Source of the DNA: Bilabrum cf. latius
Taxonomy: Eukaryota; Bigyra: Bicosoecida; Bigyra; Bicosoecida
DNA length: 64,000 nucleotides
Reading direction: 5' to 3'
NCBI GenBank assembly: GCA_965178125.1
Contig: OZ237740.1
Span: 186,001-250,000 of the forward strand
Of the stretch, positions 1 to 12,418 are shown one piece after another; the stretch's first letter is position 1, and the number at the start of each line of letters is the position of its first letter. Below the pieces are notes generated by a model, which was given only the letters and a program-made list of their open reading frames with translations, was not told the origin of the DNA and did no database searches. A program made the translations under genes and the position numbers.

Positions 1-201
1 CTGCCACGGTGCGCATTCTGCGGCGGAAGATATTCTGCAGGCCCTTCGACAAGGTGCACCTCAAGAAATACAGATTTTGTGTTTATTATAAGGTGTGGAA
101 TAGCTCGCGACAACGCAACTACGCAACGAAGACCACAAAATATCATATCCCCGAGTCAAGACTCAACCTGCTGCCCCCAACATGCCCTGTCTGTCAGACG
201 T
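1..201. other. Left window edge, unassigned
   Basis: Short open frames on the plus strand reach the left edge; the fragment could be the 3' end of a gene or an untranslated region. It cannot be assigned. Confidence 0.2.
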
Positions 202-3200
202 TCAAGTGCCATCGCCAGCTGATCTGAAAGCCCGCCAAAAGAAGCCTCCCTTCACCGCGAAGAGCAGAGAAGTCACGGCAAGAGCAGCAGATGCCAGTAC
301 GGGAGCGCCAGCAATGAACACCCTCTGCTCCCAGAGCAAGCCCTGCGGCACAAGATGCAGCTGGCCGAGCTGCCCGCCGTGCCCGCCCACCCTCCCAAGC
401 GTGCACGCGTCCCACCCGCACGCACCGGCGGTGCAGCCGATGGCAAGGCCCACAGCGACCAGGATGCTCAGATCCTCGAATAGGCGGAACCACAAGGACA
501 GTCTGGCCACGCCGCCCGCCACTTTGACCACCCATTCCCTAGGTCGCACGCACGATGCGTGCAGCCCGCTCCACCCGATCGCCTGTGCTTCCCAGGCCAA
601 GAGCGCGCCCAGCAGCTGGGCCGTCACGCTGCACATGTCTCGGCGGAGGCTGTATAAACTGGCGTGTCCAATGCTACTGGTTGCGATGCTTGGCGGGCTA
701 GGCTGCGCGGGATACGGCAGTCGTGCCTAGTCAGAAACGGGCCGGTTTTCGTCTTCTTGGCCGACCTCACGAACAGTCTGCTGGGCCGTTCGGTGCGACC
801 CCCACGTGCTGCTTGGGCGCAGGACAGTGTGCGGCCCTGCCGCCGTTTTGTAGGCCTGGAGCGTGCTCTTGGGCCGAGTGGAGCTGCCGGTATCACTGAT
901 GGTCTCGCTCTTCATCTTGCCTGTCGTCCTGAGCGAATGCACAGCATTCGCGCCGGTGCTGTTCCCCGAGCGGCCTGTCCCACGCGCAGCAGGGCCCAAA
1001 CCACTGGATGTTTCAAATTCTGTCTCCTGGAACGTAACTCCTTGGCCATGAACGGCAGCAGACGGGGCCTCCGCTCCTTTCTCGAAGCTTGACTGCACCC
1101 GTGAAGCCGTCCCGTCGCTGCTGTCCCCGCGAGAATCGGGAATGGACTCGAAGCGCGGAGTCTCCTTGTTGTCTTGGCGGTCAAACACGGATCCGAAGAG
1201 CATATCGCCAAAGCCAGAGCCGTCGGCACCATCGACCTAACCCGGCAAAGACTGCATAGAAGGCACCTTGATCTGCTCCTGCTCATGGCAATCGGGAGGA
1301 GGCACGTCCACGTCGCCGCTCTCGGGGAACGACTGCATGGAAGGCACTCGAATCAGCTCCTAGTGCTGACCCGGTGCGGATGCTTGTCCATCTGGTGCGT
1401 TCGGTACTTGGGTCCCTGCTGCATCGCATGATTGCTCCTCCTTCTCGCTCACCTCCTCCACGACCCCAAGGCTGCCGCCAAAATCGAAGGTCTGCCCGCC
1501 CAAGCCGCGCGATGACGGACTGCCAGAGTGTGGCAGCCCCGCTGCCGCCCTGCACCACATCTTCTGCACTCCCATTGGACTCACAGTCCCTGAGTGAATG
1601 CTGGATGGGGTGCTCGGCAAGGCCAGAGCCGCCTCCCTCGGCTCCTCCTCGGACCCTTTGGAGGCGCGAGCAAGCCTGGCCAAGTTGTTGCGCGGGGAAC
1701 TCAAGTCAGCGGCGGCGGCAGTGGCAGCTGCCGGTGGATCGAGCGCAGTGCCTGCAAAATGAGACGTACTTTCAGCGGTGTTCTCTGGCAGCGGCTTCGA
1801 CTCTGCCCCGAGGGAGTGGTTTGGGCTGACGTTGCCCCAGTAGCTGGAATCCATGGATGCTGCAGCTAGAAGCACAGAAGCGCCACCGCTGCCACCTGTT
1901 ACCCCCACTGCTGCGCGACCACCTCGACCGGCTCCTAGGCCAATGACAGGGCCTCCTGCGATGCCTTTGGAGCGACTTTCTGCATTTGTGATCCGGCTCG
2001 TGCAAAAGGTGACTAAAGCCATGCGGGCCGCGACTGCACCGACCAGAAAAACGCATGCCACAAGCCCCGCGAGCTCAAGGCGGGATGAAAGCAGCGACAC
2101 TACCAGGGTAAAATACGTTAGCTGCCTAACCATTGCAAAAAAGAATACAGGAACGGGATTGCCGAGACCTTCGCTGCTGGCGGTCATGGCCCTTGTTTCC
2201 TCTTGGGTGCTGCTGGAGGCATGGTGCCACAGGCAGCCGTCGAATGGTCTAGTGGATGCACTGCCTGAAGACTCGCCATCTGCGTCATCCGCACCTGCCG
2301 CAAGCAAGCCGACCGCAAGCTCAGCGTCACCGTTGCCCTTATGCAGCAGAAACAGGCTGCTTGCCACACGGGGCTGCACGCAGAACACCAGAAAGGCACA
2401 AACGCTCGCACATGCACCAATGGCCGCCACGACCGCCCACAGAGAAGGAGATTCGAGAAGGTTCCCCATGCCTCCACCGCATGCTACAGCGTGGGCCCCG
2501 CGTCCACCAGAGAGGCAGGGGAGCTCAATAGTGACATTCACGCTACCAGGCACAACAGCCCCGAGCCATACACCGCCGCCTGACACAGACGGCCCCATTC
2601 TGAGGAGCTGCGCGATCCGCTGTGCGGTCGCGCCGGACGAACGTGCTCTCTACGTGCCCATCGCGGCATGGCGCGAACCGAACCGCATGACGGGCAGTTG
2701 CTTGACACTAACTCGAACGTCCAGCTCCATCATGAGCTTGGGGGGCTCAGTCGCGACCTTGTCCGGAAACGTGCAAGGCTGCTTGTCCTTTTGCACTCCG
2801 TTCTCTTGCGATGCCTCGGCTCGTGCATTGACAATGCTGACGATGAAGTCACGACGGTACCAGTCAAGGCCGGTGTGATTGCCGCTGTCTACGCCAGCCC
2901 ATTCGGCTGTAAAATCTCGCACATCATCTTCGATCTCAGTCTGGGCGTACAGGAGCTGGGCCCTTGTCGGGACCGGATACGACAGCCCGGGCGGGGTCGC
3001 AAACGTAGGATCTACCTAAATCGAGGGCAGCCAATTATTCCTGTCAAACCGCAGGGTAAACTCGACCGATGCAGTGCTGGCAGGCTCCCGCTGGGCCCAC
3101 CGAGCGTCCGTCCTCCAGCTCGACACAGCGGTTGTTGGCGCGTCAGGCAGGCACTCAACTGCTGGAATATCAGGCAAATTGTGGAAGCCCGCATCATTTG

Positions 3201-5577
3201 ACTTGCGGTAGGTTGGTGGAGCTGCGTGCTGCAGCGCCCGCCGGATGGAAGCCTTCTGGAATGGCGCCAGTGCATCGTGCCTCGGGACAACCCGCTCATC
3301 TTGCTGCAGGCCGGGAAATCCGGTCCAGTACGACCACCATACTCGAGAGATTGACGCCGCTAGATACCACCCACTGTGGGCCAGCCGCGCGCTCCGCAAC
3401 GCATCGCCGCTGGATTCGTCCAGCCACTGCTCCACTCCCCTGTCTACCGCAACATACGAAGGGTCATCGCATTCCATGCGGCATGACGGGCGCCGCATGA
3501 ACGCACCTTGTACCGATGTGGTGTTGCAGGACCACCTGCCCCCGGACACGTGAGGCAGCGACACGTTGGTCGGCGGTGGCACAGCGCGATGCATCGCATC
3601 TCCTCGGTACATTGCGATCGGGCCCTACACGGGCGACATGTCCATTGGTAAATACCAGGGTACGCTCGGCGGTGGCACGCAATTGTAGTCGTTGGATGGC
3701 ACCGCTGTTCGCTCGCAGTGGTACTTTGGGTAGACTTCCTAGGATCCTACTGCCACCGTTGGAACTGCCGAACCGTTCCACCTGCCGCGTCGCGCGGGCC
3801 ACAGCTGGGTGCCAATCCCGCCCACCGCTGCTGCCCGGGACTGCGCGGCAGCAGGGTAATCGTAATGGACAAGATCAACGTTCCACTCGGTGGCGTTGAC
3901 CTCGTAGAACGGAGAGCAGCCAACGCGCATGCTTCGCTCCGATGGTGGCAGCTTCATCTGAGCCCGTGCCCAAGCTACCGTGGCATTGACATACGCAGAC
4001 GAATTAAACTGCGCGCCGTCCGGGACTCTGGGCGCACAAGATCGCGTCGCAACGCAGCTTGGATCGTCTAGAAACACTGCCACTCCCTGCACAGGCCACA
4101 GCGGCGTAGGGGCCATGGAAGGCAGCATATTGCAGTTAAGACCGGTTAACCAGTCGACCCCGTCTACTATGATGGCCTCAAACTGGTTGAAGCCGTTCTT
4201 AATCTGAAACACGTGGAATGCATTCAGTCGCCAGGCACCATGCCCCCTCGGTTCCACCAGACGGCTGGGCAGTCTCAGCCCCGGATTGCCGACCGGGACT
4301 TCGGCGACCGTACCAGGTGGGTATACGGTGTAGACGACCTGGTTCCATCTCCTTTGCAGTACACGTTGCGACAAGGCGGGTCCGCCCTGGTTCTGGCCGA
4401 GCAATTGAGAGATTCCAAACGCCAGGTTGCTGCCCTCCTCGTAATCGTTGGCTGGGAAGCTCACCCGAGATTCCCCAGCAGATTCGCCTGCTGCGTCGCG
4501 CATCACTACGGACGTCGCTTCGATGGAAGGATCGATTGAAGCAGTTTGCGTGCCGCCCGAATCGCTTGGCTTAAAGCCGTTCCATAGGATGCCTTGCCTG
4601 CACGTGTCATTTGCGATTATCACTCGGTCCATGGGTGACCGGGCGGGATCAAGATCAGCCCGTCTGCAGACGGTCTGTGGAACGGTAAGCGTTGGCTGCC
4701 TGACCTGTGCGTTCGGTTGAAAGAAAACGTCTACTCCGTGCTTCATGATGGGAGCCTGGAATGTCCCGTACTTTCCCATGTCCAGATACTGCCGGTCCAT
4801 GGGGGCCCACCCCCATTCCCAGGGCGATGACTCGCTTGGTACTTCCCTGTACATGCTGTAGCCGGAACCGAAGAGACCCCCCGAAAGCTGGTTGTCCTAG
4901 CCACTGGGCTGCTGGAACATCCAGTACCACTGCTCTACTGTCCAAGGCTCCACGGATCGCGTGGGGGGATGCAGCGCCGACGGCTCTGCCTCCCGTCCCA
5001 GCCTCAGGCTAGGCGCCTCTTGGGGGCTCAACATGGCCGCGGTGCAACCCGCGTTGCTGGCCATTTGAGCAGGCATTGATACATTTTCCCCGGCAGCTAT
5101 GGCTGGCCCCGCCCTCCAGCTGGCTCTGTGCGTCGGCTGGTACATGGGCAGGGGTTCGACCGGCTGGGGCACGAGCGAGCACGAGCCGCGTAAGGTGCGG
5201 GTCCGAGCCGTGCTTGGAGCAATCATTCGATTGGTGCGGATCTTTGATCCTATTCCGAGCGTGTCGGGCCCATCTGTCAGCACCCATGTGGCTGCGAGGC
5301 AGCGAGCGAACGGGCATCTGCAATTAGCGACTTCGTGTGGGTCGCGCTGGTCAATGCAGTTAACGGCTGAGACCCTATCATTCTTCGACTCACAGTTGCA
5401 TATCGTGGTACTATTTTCATGCGATGCTAGCGGGACAAAAATTTGAGGGCCGCTGTCGAGGATGGCGGCCGACAAGGTTGCAGCCTAACCCAGTGGAATT
5501 CCGCCAATGCCCCTAACTTCGGCGATGGCCACGCAGATAAACTGAAAGGTAGCAAAGCCCAAGACATATTTATTCAT
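202..5577 (-). CDS. Giant secreted/multi-TM protein of unknown function, ~1791 aa, with recoded TAGs
   Basis: One open frame runs from ATG 5577 to TGA 202 with no TAA or TGA inside; it is interrupted only by about nine TAG codons (for example 5485-5487, 4897-4899, 3739-3741, 3625-3627, 3016-3018, 2650-2652, 1360-1362, 1237-1239, 727-729). The N-terminus MNKYVLGFATFQFICVAIA is a typical signal peptide. Residues ~30-1030 look extracellular, with Cys, Trp and N-glycosylation sequons. Hydrophobic segments follow near residues 1041-1065, 1139-1195 (two or three spans), 1648-1668, 1697-1716 and 1752-1775, separated by a long Ser/Gly/Pro-rich region at ~1200-1640. The layout resembles a surface receptor or adhesin with a C-terminal membrane domain, but I recognise no family. 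Frame continuity over 5.4 kb is directly visible; the function is unknown. Confidence 0.8.
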
Positions 5578-6022
5578 TATGCGCTGGAAACAATAACAGC
5601 AGCGATTCCCAAGCGAGCGCGTGAAGAAAGCGTTAACTTCAACTCAGTGCCTGTAGCCGCTCCAGCTCGAAGACGGCGGAAGGAGCTGTAGTACTGCGAA
5701 ATATCGCATGAGTTTAGGGGAAATACACGATGTTGTAGCCTAGCATACCCGAGCAGTGAATGTAGTCTTCTTGCTGGACCTAGTTGCTGCTCGAAGTTGC
5801 GAGGCTGCGACCTCAATAGCGCTCGACGGACTCCTTGAAGGCCCTTGCACCTTACGTGTACACTAAGCGAGCTTAATTTTTTGCAATGTAGGCCAGTAGT
5901 ATTCTTGCGCCAATAGATCAAAGTATGGACAGGAGTGCCATGGTCGCAAGATCGGCAAGCCTCGCATCACACGCCCATTCAAGTAACAAGACGGATCCAG
6001 TGTGTCACCAAAATCACAGCGA
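5578..6022. other. Intergenic gap between divergent genes
   Basis: This 445-nt gap separates the divergent starts at 5577 (-) and 6023 (+). It must hold both promoters. I see no convincing gene or RNA; a TATAAATA-like string near 6040 lies just inside the downstream gene rather than upstream of it. Confidence 0.4.
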
Positions 6023-9000
6023 ATGAAAGTGATTGTACAGTATAAATAGGGTAGCTTGCCAGCACGCTTCGTTGTTAGGCCAGCGATCCTGAATTCATAC
6101 AATGACCTCGTGCAAATTGTGCAGCGAGCAGCACCACCCGGCCTGCGGGGCGCCATTTCAACGCCAAGACTATTCTGGACCGATGAAGATGGCGATACAT
6201 GTTCTTTGTGCTGCGATCTTACGCTCCAAGAGGCAATCGCCTCTCGTTCGGAGGGCGAGCCGCTGGTGATGTAGCTACGCGTCGATGCTGCCGAGGGTTC
6301 GTACGCAGCACTCGAACAAGGCCTGGCACGCGGATTAGATGTGTAGCTATGGGTAAATGGTTCCAGTATGGGCATTCGGCCCGCCCCCATTCGTAATAAG
6401 CTGTCAACACTCGTGAGAATCCTAAACTGCAACTGCACTGAAGTTCGAGTTGTTCTGCCCAGCGTCATCTCGTGATCGCGTTTTTTATAGGCCGATTACT
6501 CCACAGATTGAAACCCTTCGCCTCTGTGAGGACACGTTGCGGCCAGAACTCGACGCGCTGACTCGGAAATATCGGGGCCGCCCATTCAGCGTGGAGCTGC
6601 ACTGCTGCAAGTCTAGAATCGAGTCTGATGCGGATCTGCGACGCGCACTCTCGAATAGCATGAAACAGCGTCCCGTGAGCATCCCTGTTTTAGATTTGAT
6701 CGTGCGATGGGAGGACAGCGCCCCTGCCGCCATGTTTGCAGCGCGAGACGCAGACGGGGGTGCTGTGGACATGTCGAGGCTAGCCGAGCACAGGTTCAGG
6801 GACGGGACGAGCGCGCTAGCCCTGCAAGAGGCAGTTGCGACCAATCCCGACGAAAGCAGGTGCCTGGCAGTTGAAGCGAGCACCTCGAAGGGGCAGGCCC
6901 TCGCTGCTGTCGCAAGGGCATCCAAGGCACTGGCCAAGGGTGCATCGCACGATGGCGTTTCTCAATCGGAAACGCATTCGACTACCACCCGCAAGCCCGG
7001 TGACATTTTGATCGCTGGCGTGGATGCCTTCCCCAGCGCCCCTCCTGCAGAGTTGGACCCGAGTGCCTGGGCCTCCATGCACCCGGTGGCCAAGATTTCC
7101 GACGAAGGCGCGCGAAGGTTCTTTGGATTCCCTACGGCTCCGGCAAGGCACATGCAGGGGCAGCAGGGAACAGCGCCTCGCGACGAGTCGTCTGGGAGCA
7201 GAGCGGCGCGTGTCCTGGAGGAGGAGGTGTCAGACGTGGCCGCGTCAGCCACGTCAGCCACGTCAGCGGACAAGCAGTCGGTGCTCGACGCAGTCCAGGG
7301 CTCTGCTGCGGGGGGACACCCCCACCTGGGGGGCGAGGGCGGGGGCGGGCTGGCCGCTGCTTTCCGGTCGCAGCTGCGAGACAGGGTTGCGGCCGGAGGG
7401 GCCAAGAGCGGGTCATCCTCCAATGAGGGCGACTCTGCGGTGCTGCCTGCCGCAGGGGTCATCACCCATGACCCCACTACTGGGGAGGCCCTTCCTTGTC
7501 CCCGTCGGGACGGTGAAATCCCCTCGGTATCCGAGGAGCTGCGTGCTGCCGCCAAGAAGCTGCATGCGTTCCCTCCAGCACCCCCGGGGTCGCACCCCAC
7601 CCCTCCCACCGGCAAGGGGCTGCTTCTCAGGAAGCTCGACTGCGACGTCGTGGTGGCGGGCATCGGTTCCGCAGGGATCGGCGCCGCGCTTCAGGCCGCC
7701 AGAAACGGCTCCAAGGTGGTGGCCATCCACGGCAGGCCCGTGCTCGGGGGCAACGCCTCCTCCGAGGTGAGGCTGGGGATGGCGGGGGCAGACCGGTCGG
7801 GGCACAGGAGCGTGGCGCTGCAGACCGAGGCCAGGGAGAGCGGCATTGTGGACGAGTGCAGGCAGGACCAGAGCGTCGCCAACCCCCAGTACTGCCCCGA
7901 GATGGAGGACCTCATTTTCTTGGACAAATTCAGGGCTGAGCCCAACATGACCCTCTTGCTGAACACCTGGGTCACCGGAGTGGACAAAGCTGCGGCCACC
8001 GTGGACACAGCTGTAGCGGCGAGTGGGCCCGAAGAGGGCAAGATTTCGCGGACCGCTGCCTCTGGCGCTGGCGCTGGCGCTGGCATCGATCCAGCAGGGG
8101 GCGCATCGCCTGGGTCGGGTAATGTCGCTGGGGCTGGGGAGACCACCCCGGGACCTGTCATCACCACCGTGTACGCCACCAACCAAATCACGCAGGAGAC
8201 GTTCGCCGTCACCTGCAAGCTCGTGATCGACTGCACCGGTGACGGCAGGATGGTAGCCGAGGCCGGGGCGGACTGGACCCAGGGGAGAGAGGCATCGTCC
8301 AAGTACGGCGAGTCCAACGCACCCCCCGAGGCAGATACCCTCACAGAGGGGACGTCTCTGGCCTTCCATGCGGTGGACATGGGCAGGCCCATGCCATTCA
8401 AGCTCCCGCCCACCTTCACGCGGCGCTTCCAAAAGGACGATTTCGAGTACAGGCACCTGAGCCGGCTGGACTACGGCTACTGGTGGATCGAGATGTCCTT
8501 CCCGTGGGACTGCGTGAGCGACGGTGAGACCATCCGCAAGCACCTGAGCGAGGCTCTGCTGGGGGTGTGGGACTACATGAAGAACAGCGGGGATTTCGAC
8601 GACCAGGGCATCGAGAACTACGCACTGCAGTGGTTCGGGTGGTACCCCTGCAAAAGAGAGGCCCGCAGGCTCGTGGGCATGCACGTGCAGACGCAGCAGG
8701 AGCAGGCGCCGGTTCCCACGCTGTACCCCGATGCCGTCAGCTACGCAGGGTGGCCACAGGACCTTCACTCCCCGTTCGGGATCGATGACCCCACCCTGCC
8801 TCCCAACCACGACGGCGCGATGCCCTACGTGTACAGCACCCCACTCCGAAGTCTGTGCGCAGGAGCCAAGGTACCCAACCTCATGGCGGCTGGCAGGCTG
8901 GCGTCCTTCTCACACGTGGCATACGGGTCCCAGCGGGTCATGGCGACGTGCCAGGCCATGGGGCAGGGGGCGGGCGCTGCCGCAGCCTACTGTATTCACA

Positions 9001-10025
9001 AGGGCGTGACACCGTACGAGGCTGCCTAGGATCCAGACGCCGTGTGGAGCATCCAGCAGCAGCTTCTGCGAGACGACAAGTTCATCATTGGGGTGTACAA
9101 CGCCGACCCAAGGGACCGAGCGAGGAGAGCCAAGGTGACTGCCAGCAGCCAGCAAGAGGGCAGCGAGGCAAAGCAGATCCAGACGGGACAGACTCGCGCG
9201 CTTGACGGGAAAGCGGGCTGCTACTCGGGCCAGTGCCTGCCTGGTGTGAACCGCTGGAGGAGTGTGTCGCTGCCGGCCGCACTGACCCTGTCTTGGTCGC
9301 AAGAGGAGGCGTTCGAGCTGGGTACCCTGCAGCTGATCTTTGATACCGGTCTGTCCCGGCTGTGCACGTTCAACATAAAGGAAGACGAGCAGTCCTAGCA
9401 GATCTGGGGCAGGCCGCAGCCCGAGGTGCTGCAGGACTACTCGATCGAGGTGCTCCTCTCCGCTGCATCAGGAAGAGGCCTTACAGCATCGGGAGAAAAG
9501 GGAGCAGCCGGAGGGAAAGGAAAAGAGACCGATGGTGCATGGAAGGAGATTATCGCCGTGACTGGCAACTACCAGCGGCGAGTGGTGCACTCGGTGCAGA
9601 TGGCCGAAAGCAAGATCGTGGGACTGCGCATCAACTGCTCAAGGGCGGCGGGCATTGACGAGGCAAGGATCTGCGAGGTGCGTGCGTATGCCGTCGGAGA
9701 GGACGGATTGTTCCCCGAGAAATCCGAGGCGGTCGCGTTCGAGAGGGAGCGGCTGTAGGCGGCGAGGCGGGAGGGGCTGCTCGTCGACGGGCAAGGCGAG
9801 CACGGAGCAGGTGCTTCGTGGGGCGAGCACGCCGACAGCGAGGAGTTTGAGGCGGCTCAGCTGCGGCTGATGCATGCGTCGCTACGCGCCATGGAGAAGG
9901 ATCCCTGGCATGGCCCTGGTCGCTTGCCACCGATCGAGAACAGGCCCAACATTCTGCGGCTCGCCCTGCCGTCGGAGGAGAAGCCCTTCTCTGACGGCTC
10001 CTGGAAGCGGGTGATCGGGTCATGA
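6023..10025 (+). CDS. PB1-like N-terminus fused to FAD-dependent oxidoreductase (FAD_oxidored type)
   Basis: ATG 6023 opens a PB1-like domain (MKVIVQYK then TAG, followed by the acidic FWTDEDGD and DLTLQEAI elements). The frame then needs one intron, with its acceptor after TTTTTTATAG at 6490; the donor is unresolved, with phase-2 GT sites near 6271 the best fit. From 6491 the frame is open to TGA 10023-10025, with TAGs at 9027-9029, 9396-9398 and 9756-9758. The FAD core begins near 7640 with DVVVAGIGSAGIGAAL (Rossmann GxGxxG) and has RPVLGGNASSEVR, typical of the FAD_oxidored family (PF12831). A discoidin-like or other beta-rich C-terminus follows at ~9200-9760. Gly/Ser/Ala-rich linkers separate the parts. 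The substrate is unknown. The oxidoreductase is secure; attaching the PB1 exon to it is an inference. Confidence 0.75.
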
Positions 10026-10150
10026 TAGGTCTAGCCTGCTTTGCGTGTTGCATGTAAAACTGAATCATCGTCTGTGGGGCTGCACCGCCAGAAAACACAG
10101 ACTGTTCCGGTTTTATCCTCTCTCTCTCGAGCGACTTATTTTGAAGAATT

Positions 10151-11929
10151 ATGGCAGCCCATGGCGATGAATTGCAACCAAGAACCGAATGTGTAAATGG
10201 CGTGTGCTTATTATTTCGCCACGGCGCCCGTAGCTTGTCGGGGAATGCAAAGAGAGGGCTCTCCCGTGCTCTGGACGATTTGCTGCCGAGCACCAGAGAA
10301 ATAATCACAACGCAGTGGGATGATGCTGAGCTGGGCAAGCTCAGCACTATTGGCGCATAGTAGATGGAGCAACTGGCCGGATGGGCATGGAATCGACTCC
10401 TTGATGCACGAGCCCGAGGTTTCAGGGGTTCTCTCGGAACAAAGGCTAGCATCACGTGGTGCAGCTCGCCGATGGAGCGAGTCCTCCTGTCGGGCAAATG
10501 TCTACTAGACGTCATTACCAAGGAAGTGCATGCCGGCAGTAGTTTGTCGGCTGCGGCACGGAGCTCTGACGCCCCAAGCCGGGTGGGCTCCGGCACCGAA
10601 TCCTCGTCCGACCTCTTCATTCCTTGGGCAATCGATGAGGAGTACAAGGAATGGGTAGCGGGGGTCAAGCATTCCAAAGCAGTCCTGGACGAAGCAAAGG
10701 CTCGATCCAAGGAAATCGAGAGCCTGGCAGAAGCCCTCGCTGGCATGGCCGGGAAGCCGTGCCCCCCTCTGAGCGAGCAGGACAAGATGCGGCTGCTTTA
10801 CAACAGCACGTACCTGGAAGAGGTCATCCACTGTGAGAGATTCGACCCAGGCACCCTCGCAAGGGCGGCATCCGGTGCGGTGGCGGCTGACGAGGGTACC
10901 GCTGCCGGCAGAGCAGCCCCTCTTGACGACTCGGAGCCGCGCGTCCTGGCCCCGGACCGATCGCTACTGATCCGATCCCTCTCCCCGAAACACATACATT
11001 CCATTCACTCCATGGCCCGCTGGGTCTGGAGGGTACGCTTCTTCCTGAAGCGCGCCCGCCGGCTTGGCCTCAGGCTGCTCCGCGCCATCCTGCTGCGGAT
11101 CCTACCGGTGGACGTTCTGAAAGAGGCGGGTGTAGCTGAAGAGCTCATTCCTCCCGTGCTGTCGGAGGAACGATCCCGTCCCGCTTTGGTCATTTCAAGC
11201 GGTAAGCAGGCGGTAGCTGGATCGCCTGAACAAACAAACCCAGCGACTAGGTCGGAAAAGGAGGCGGCGCCATAGAGCGCAGCAAGCAGAGGTGCAGGTG
11301 CTGATCCTGGGTGCAGCACGCCCTCTTCCTCGCCCTCTCCCTCGCCGTCTAAATCCGACGGTTAGGCAGAGGATGCCAGGTAGCAGCAGGCACGAGCACC
11401 CCGCACGTCTGATGGTGACCTGTTGTTGCTGTCGGGCCACGACTACTCGATCGTGTGCCTGCTGTCCGCGCTGCGGCTGGCCGATTATCCGGAGCGAACG
11501 ATCGGCTTTGGGGCCTACGTTGTCATGGAGTCGCGCCGATCGCCGAGCGGAGAGGTGACGGTATCATGCCTCCTCAACTGCGAGCCCTTTTCCGATGCTG
11601 CGCGGGGGGACGGGACGGCCGTCTCAAGCGAGCACCTGCAGGTCATTTTCGACGACCTGCCCGCCGAGAGTCTCCTGGCGATGTGCATGGATGAGTCTCG
11701 ACTGCCGCCGACCGTAGCAGAGGTGAAACAGAGGGCAGCTGCGGCTTCAAAGGCCGATCCCAAGGGAGCAGGGCCATCACCCAGTAGTAAGCTAGATCTG
11801 AAAGCGCTGGCGACAGGCGGCAGAAGCCTCGGGTTTACAGCTGGGGCTGATGGTGGCAGCAGGGAAAGTGACGATGGTGCAGTGACTCCTGCGGGCGACT
11901 GGGCGGCAGCAGTCGACGGTGAAGGTTGA
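10151..11929 (+). CDS. Histidine acid phosphatase family protein, ~592 aa
   Basis: Single exon from ATG 10151 to TGA 11927-11929. Residues 23-27 are RHGAR, the phosphohistidine motif, and residues ~429-431 are GHD, the proton-donor HD motif (SGHDYSIVCLLSAL) of branch-2 histidine phosphatases. Between them lie the family-like LSTIGA-QQ-MEQLAGW element, whose two glutamines are TAG TAG (10358-10363), and SSPMERVLLSGKCLLDV. Further TAGs lie at ~11273, ~11362 and ~11383 in a Ser/Pro-rich linker just before the HD motif. The enzyme should hydrolyse phosphomonoesters, possibly inositol phosphates, but the substrate cannot be read from sequence. There is no clear signal peptide. Large insertions between the motifs make it longer than typical acid phosphatases (~400 aa). 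Confidence 0.88.
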
Positions 11930-12418
11930 GTTGCGGCTTCCCGGGGCGGCCTACGTTCGCGCGCCAGGCTATTCTGTCATCCTACATAAATCCATATATG
12001 GATCATTTGAAACTGTGCTAGCGGAACGGTGCTTTCATCCCACGGATCCAGGATCCCTGGTATGGATACGCGACGGTATCCGTATGCAATGCCTCTGCAT
12101 GTTTTCATGACCACAATGCAATTATAATCGAGAGCAATCATACGTATCTGCAACTGCCGCTTGTAGCGGTGAGAGATGGTTGGGCGTAAGACACCACAAC
12201 TGCCGGACGGTGCTGCAAAATGGGCACCAAGTACGGCAGGGGGCTCTCTCGCTCCGTGCAACCTCAATTGTTGGCACTGCCAACTGATTTCAGGACCGAG
12301 CGACACCTGCTCCAGTTGAGAGCGTCTGGCACAGCTCTCGCCGGCCGCACCAGCCCGTGCTGGCTCGGAAGCTGGCTGGCGCACCATACCCCGCCAGCAA
12401 GAATTCCCATGCCCCTCC
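11930..12418. other. Intergenic gap between convergent genes
   Basis: This gap lies between the 3' ends of the phosphatase (+) and the PQQ/EGF gene (-). A minus-strand open frame crosses it, but it has no recognisable domain and overlaps the end of the PQQ/EGF coding region in another frame. I see no RNA gene. Confidence 0.4.

Noticed and set aside
7413-8810. A 465-residue minus-strand frame
   Set aside because: Antisense to the FAD oxidoreductase with its clear FAD-binding motifs.
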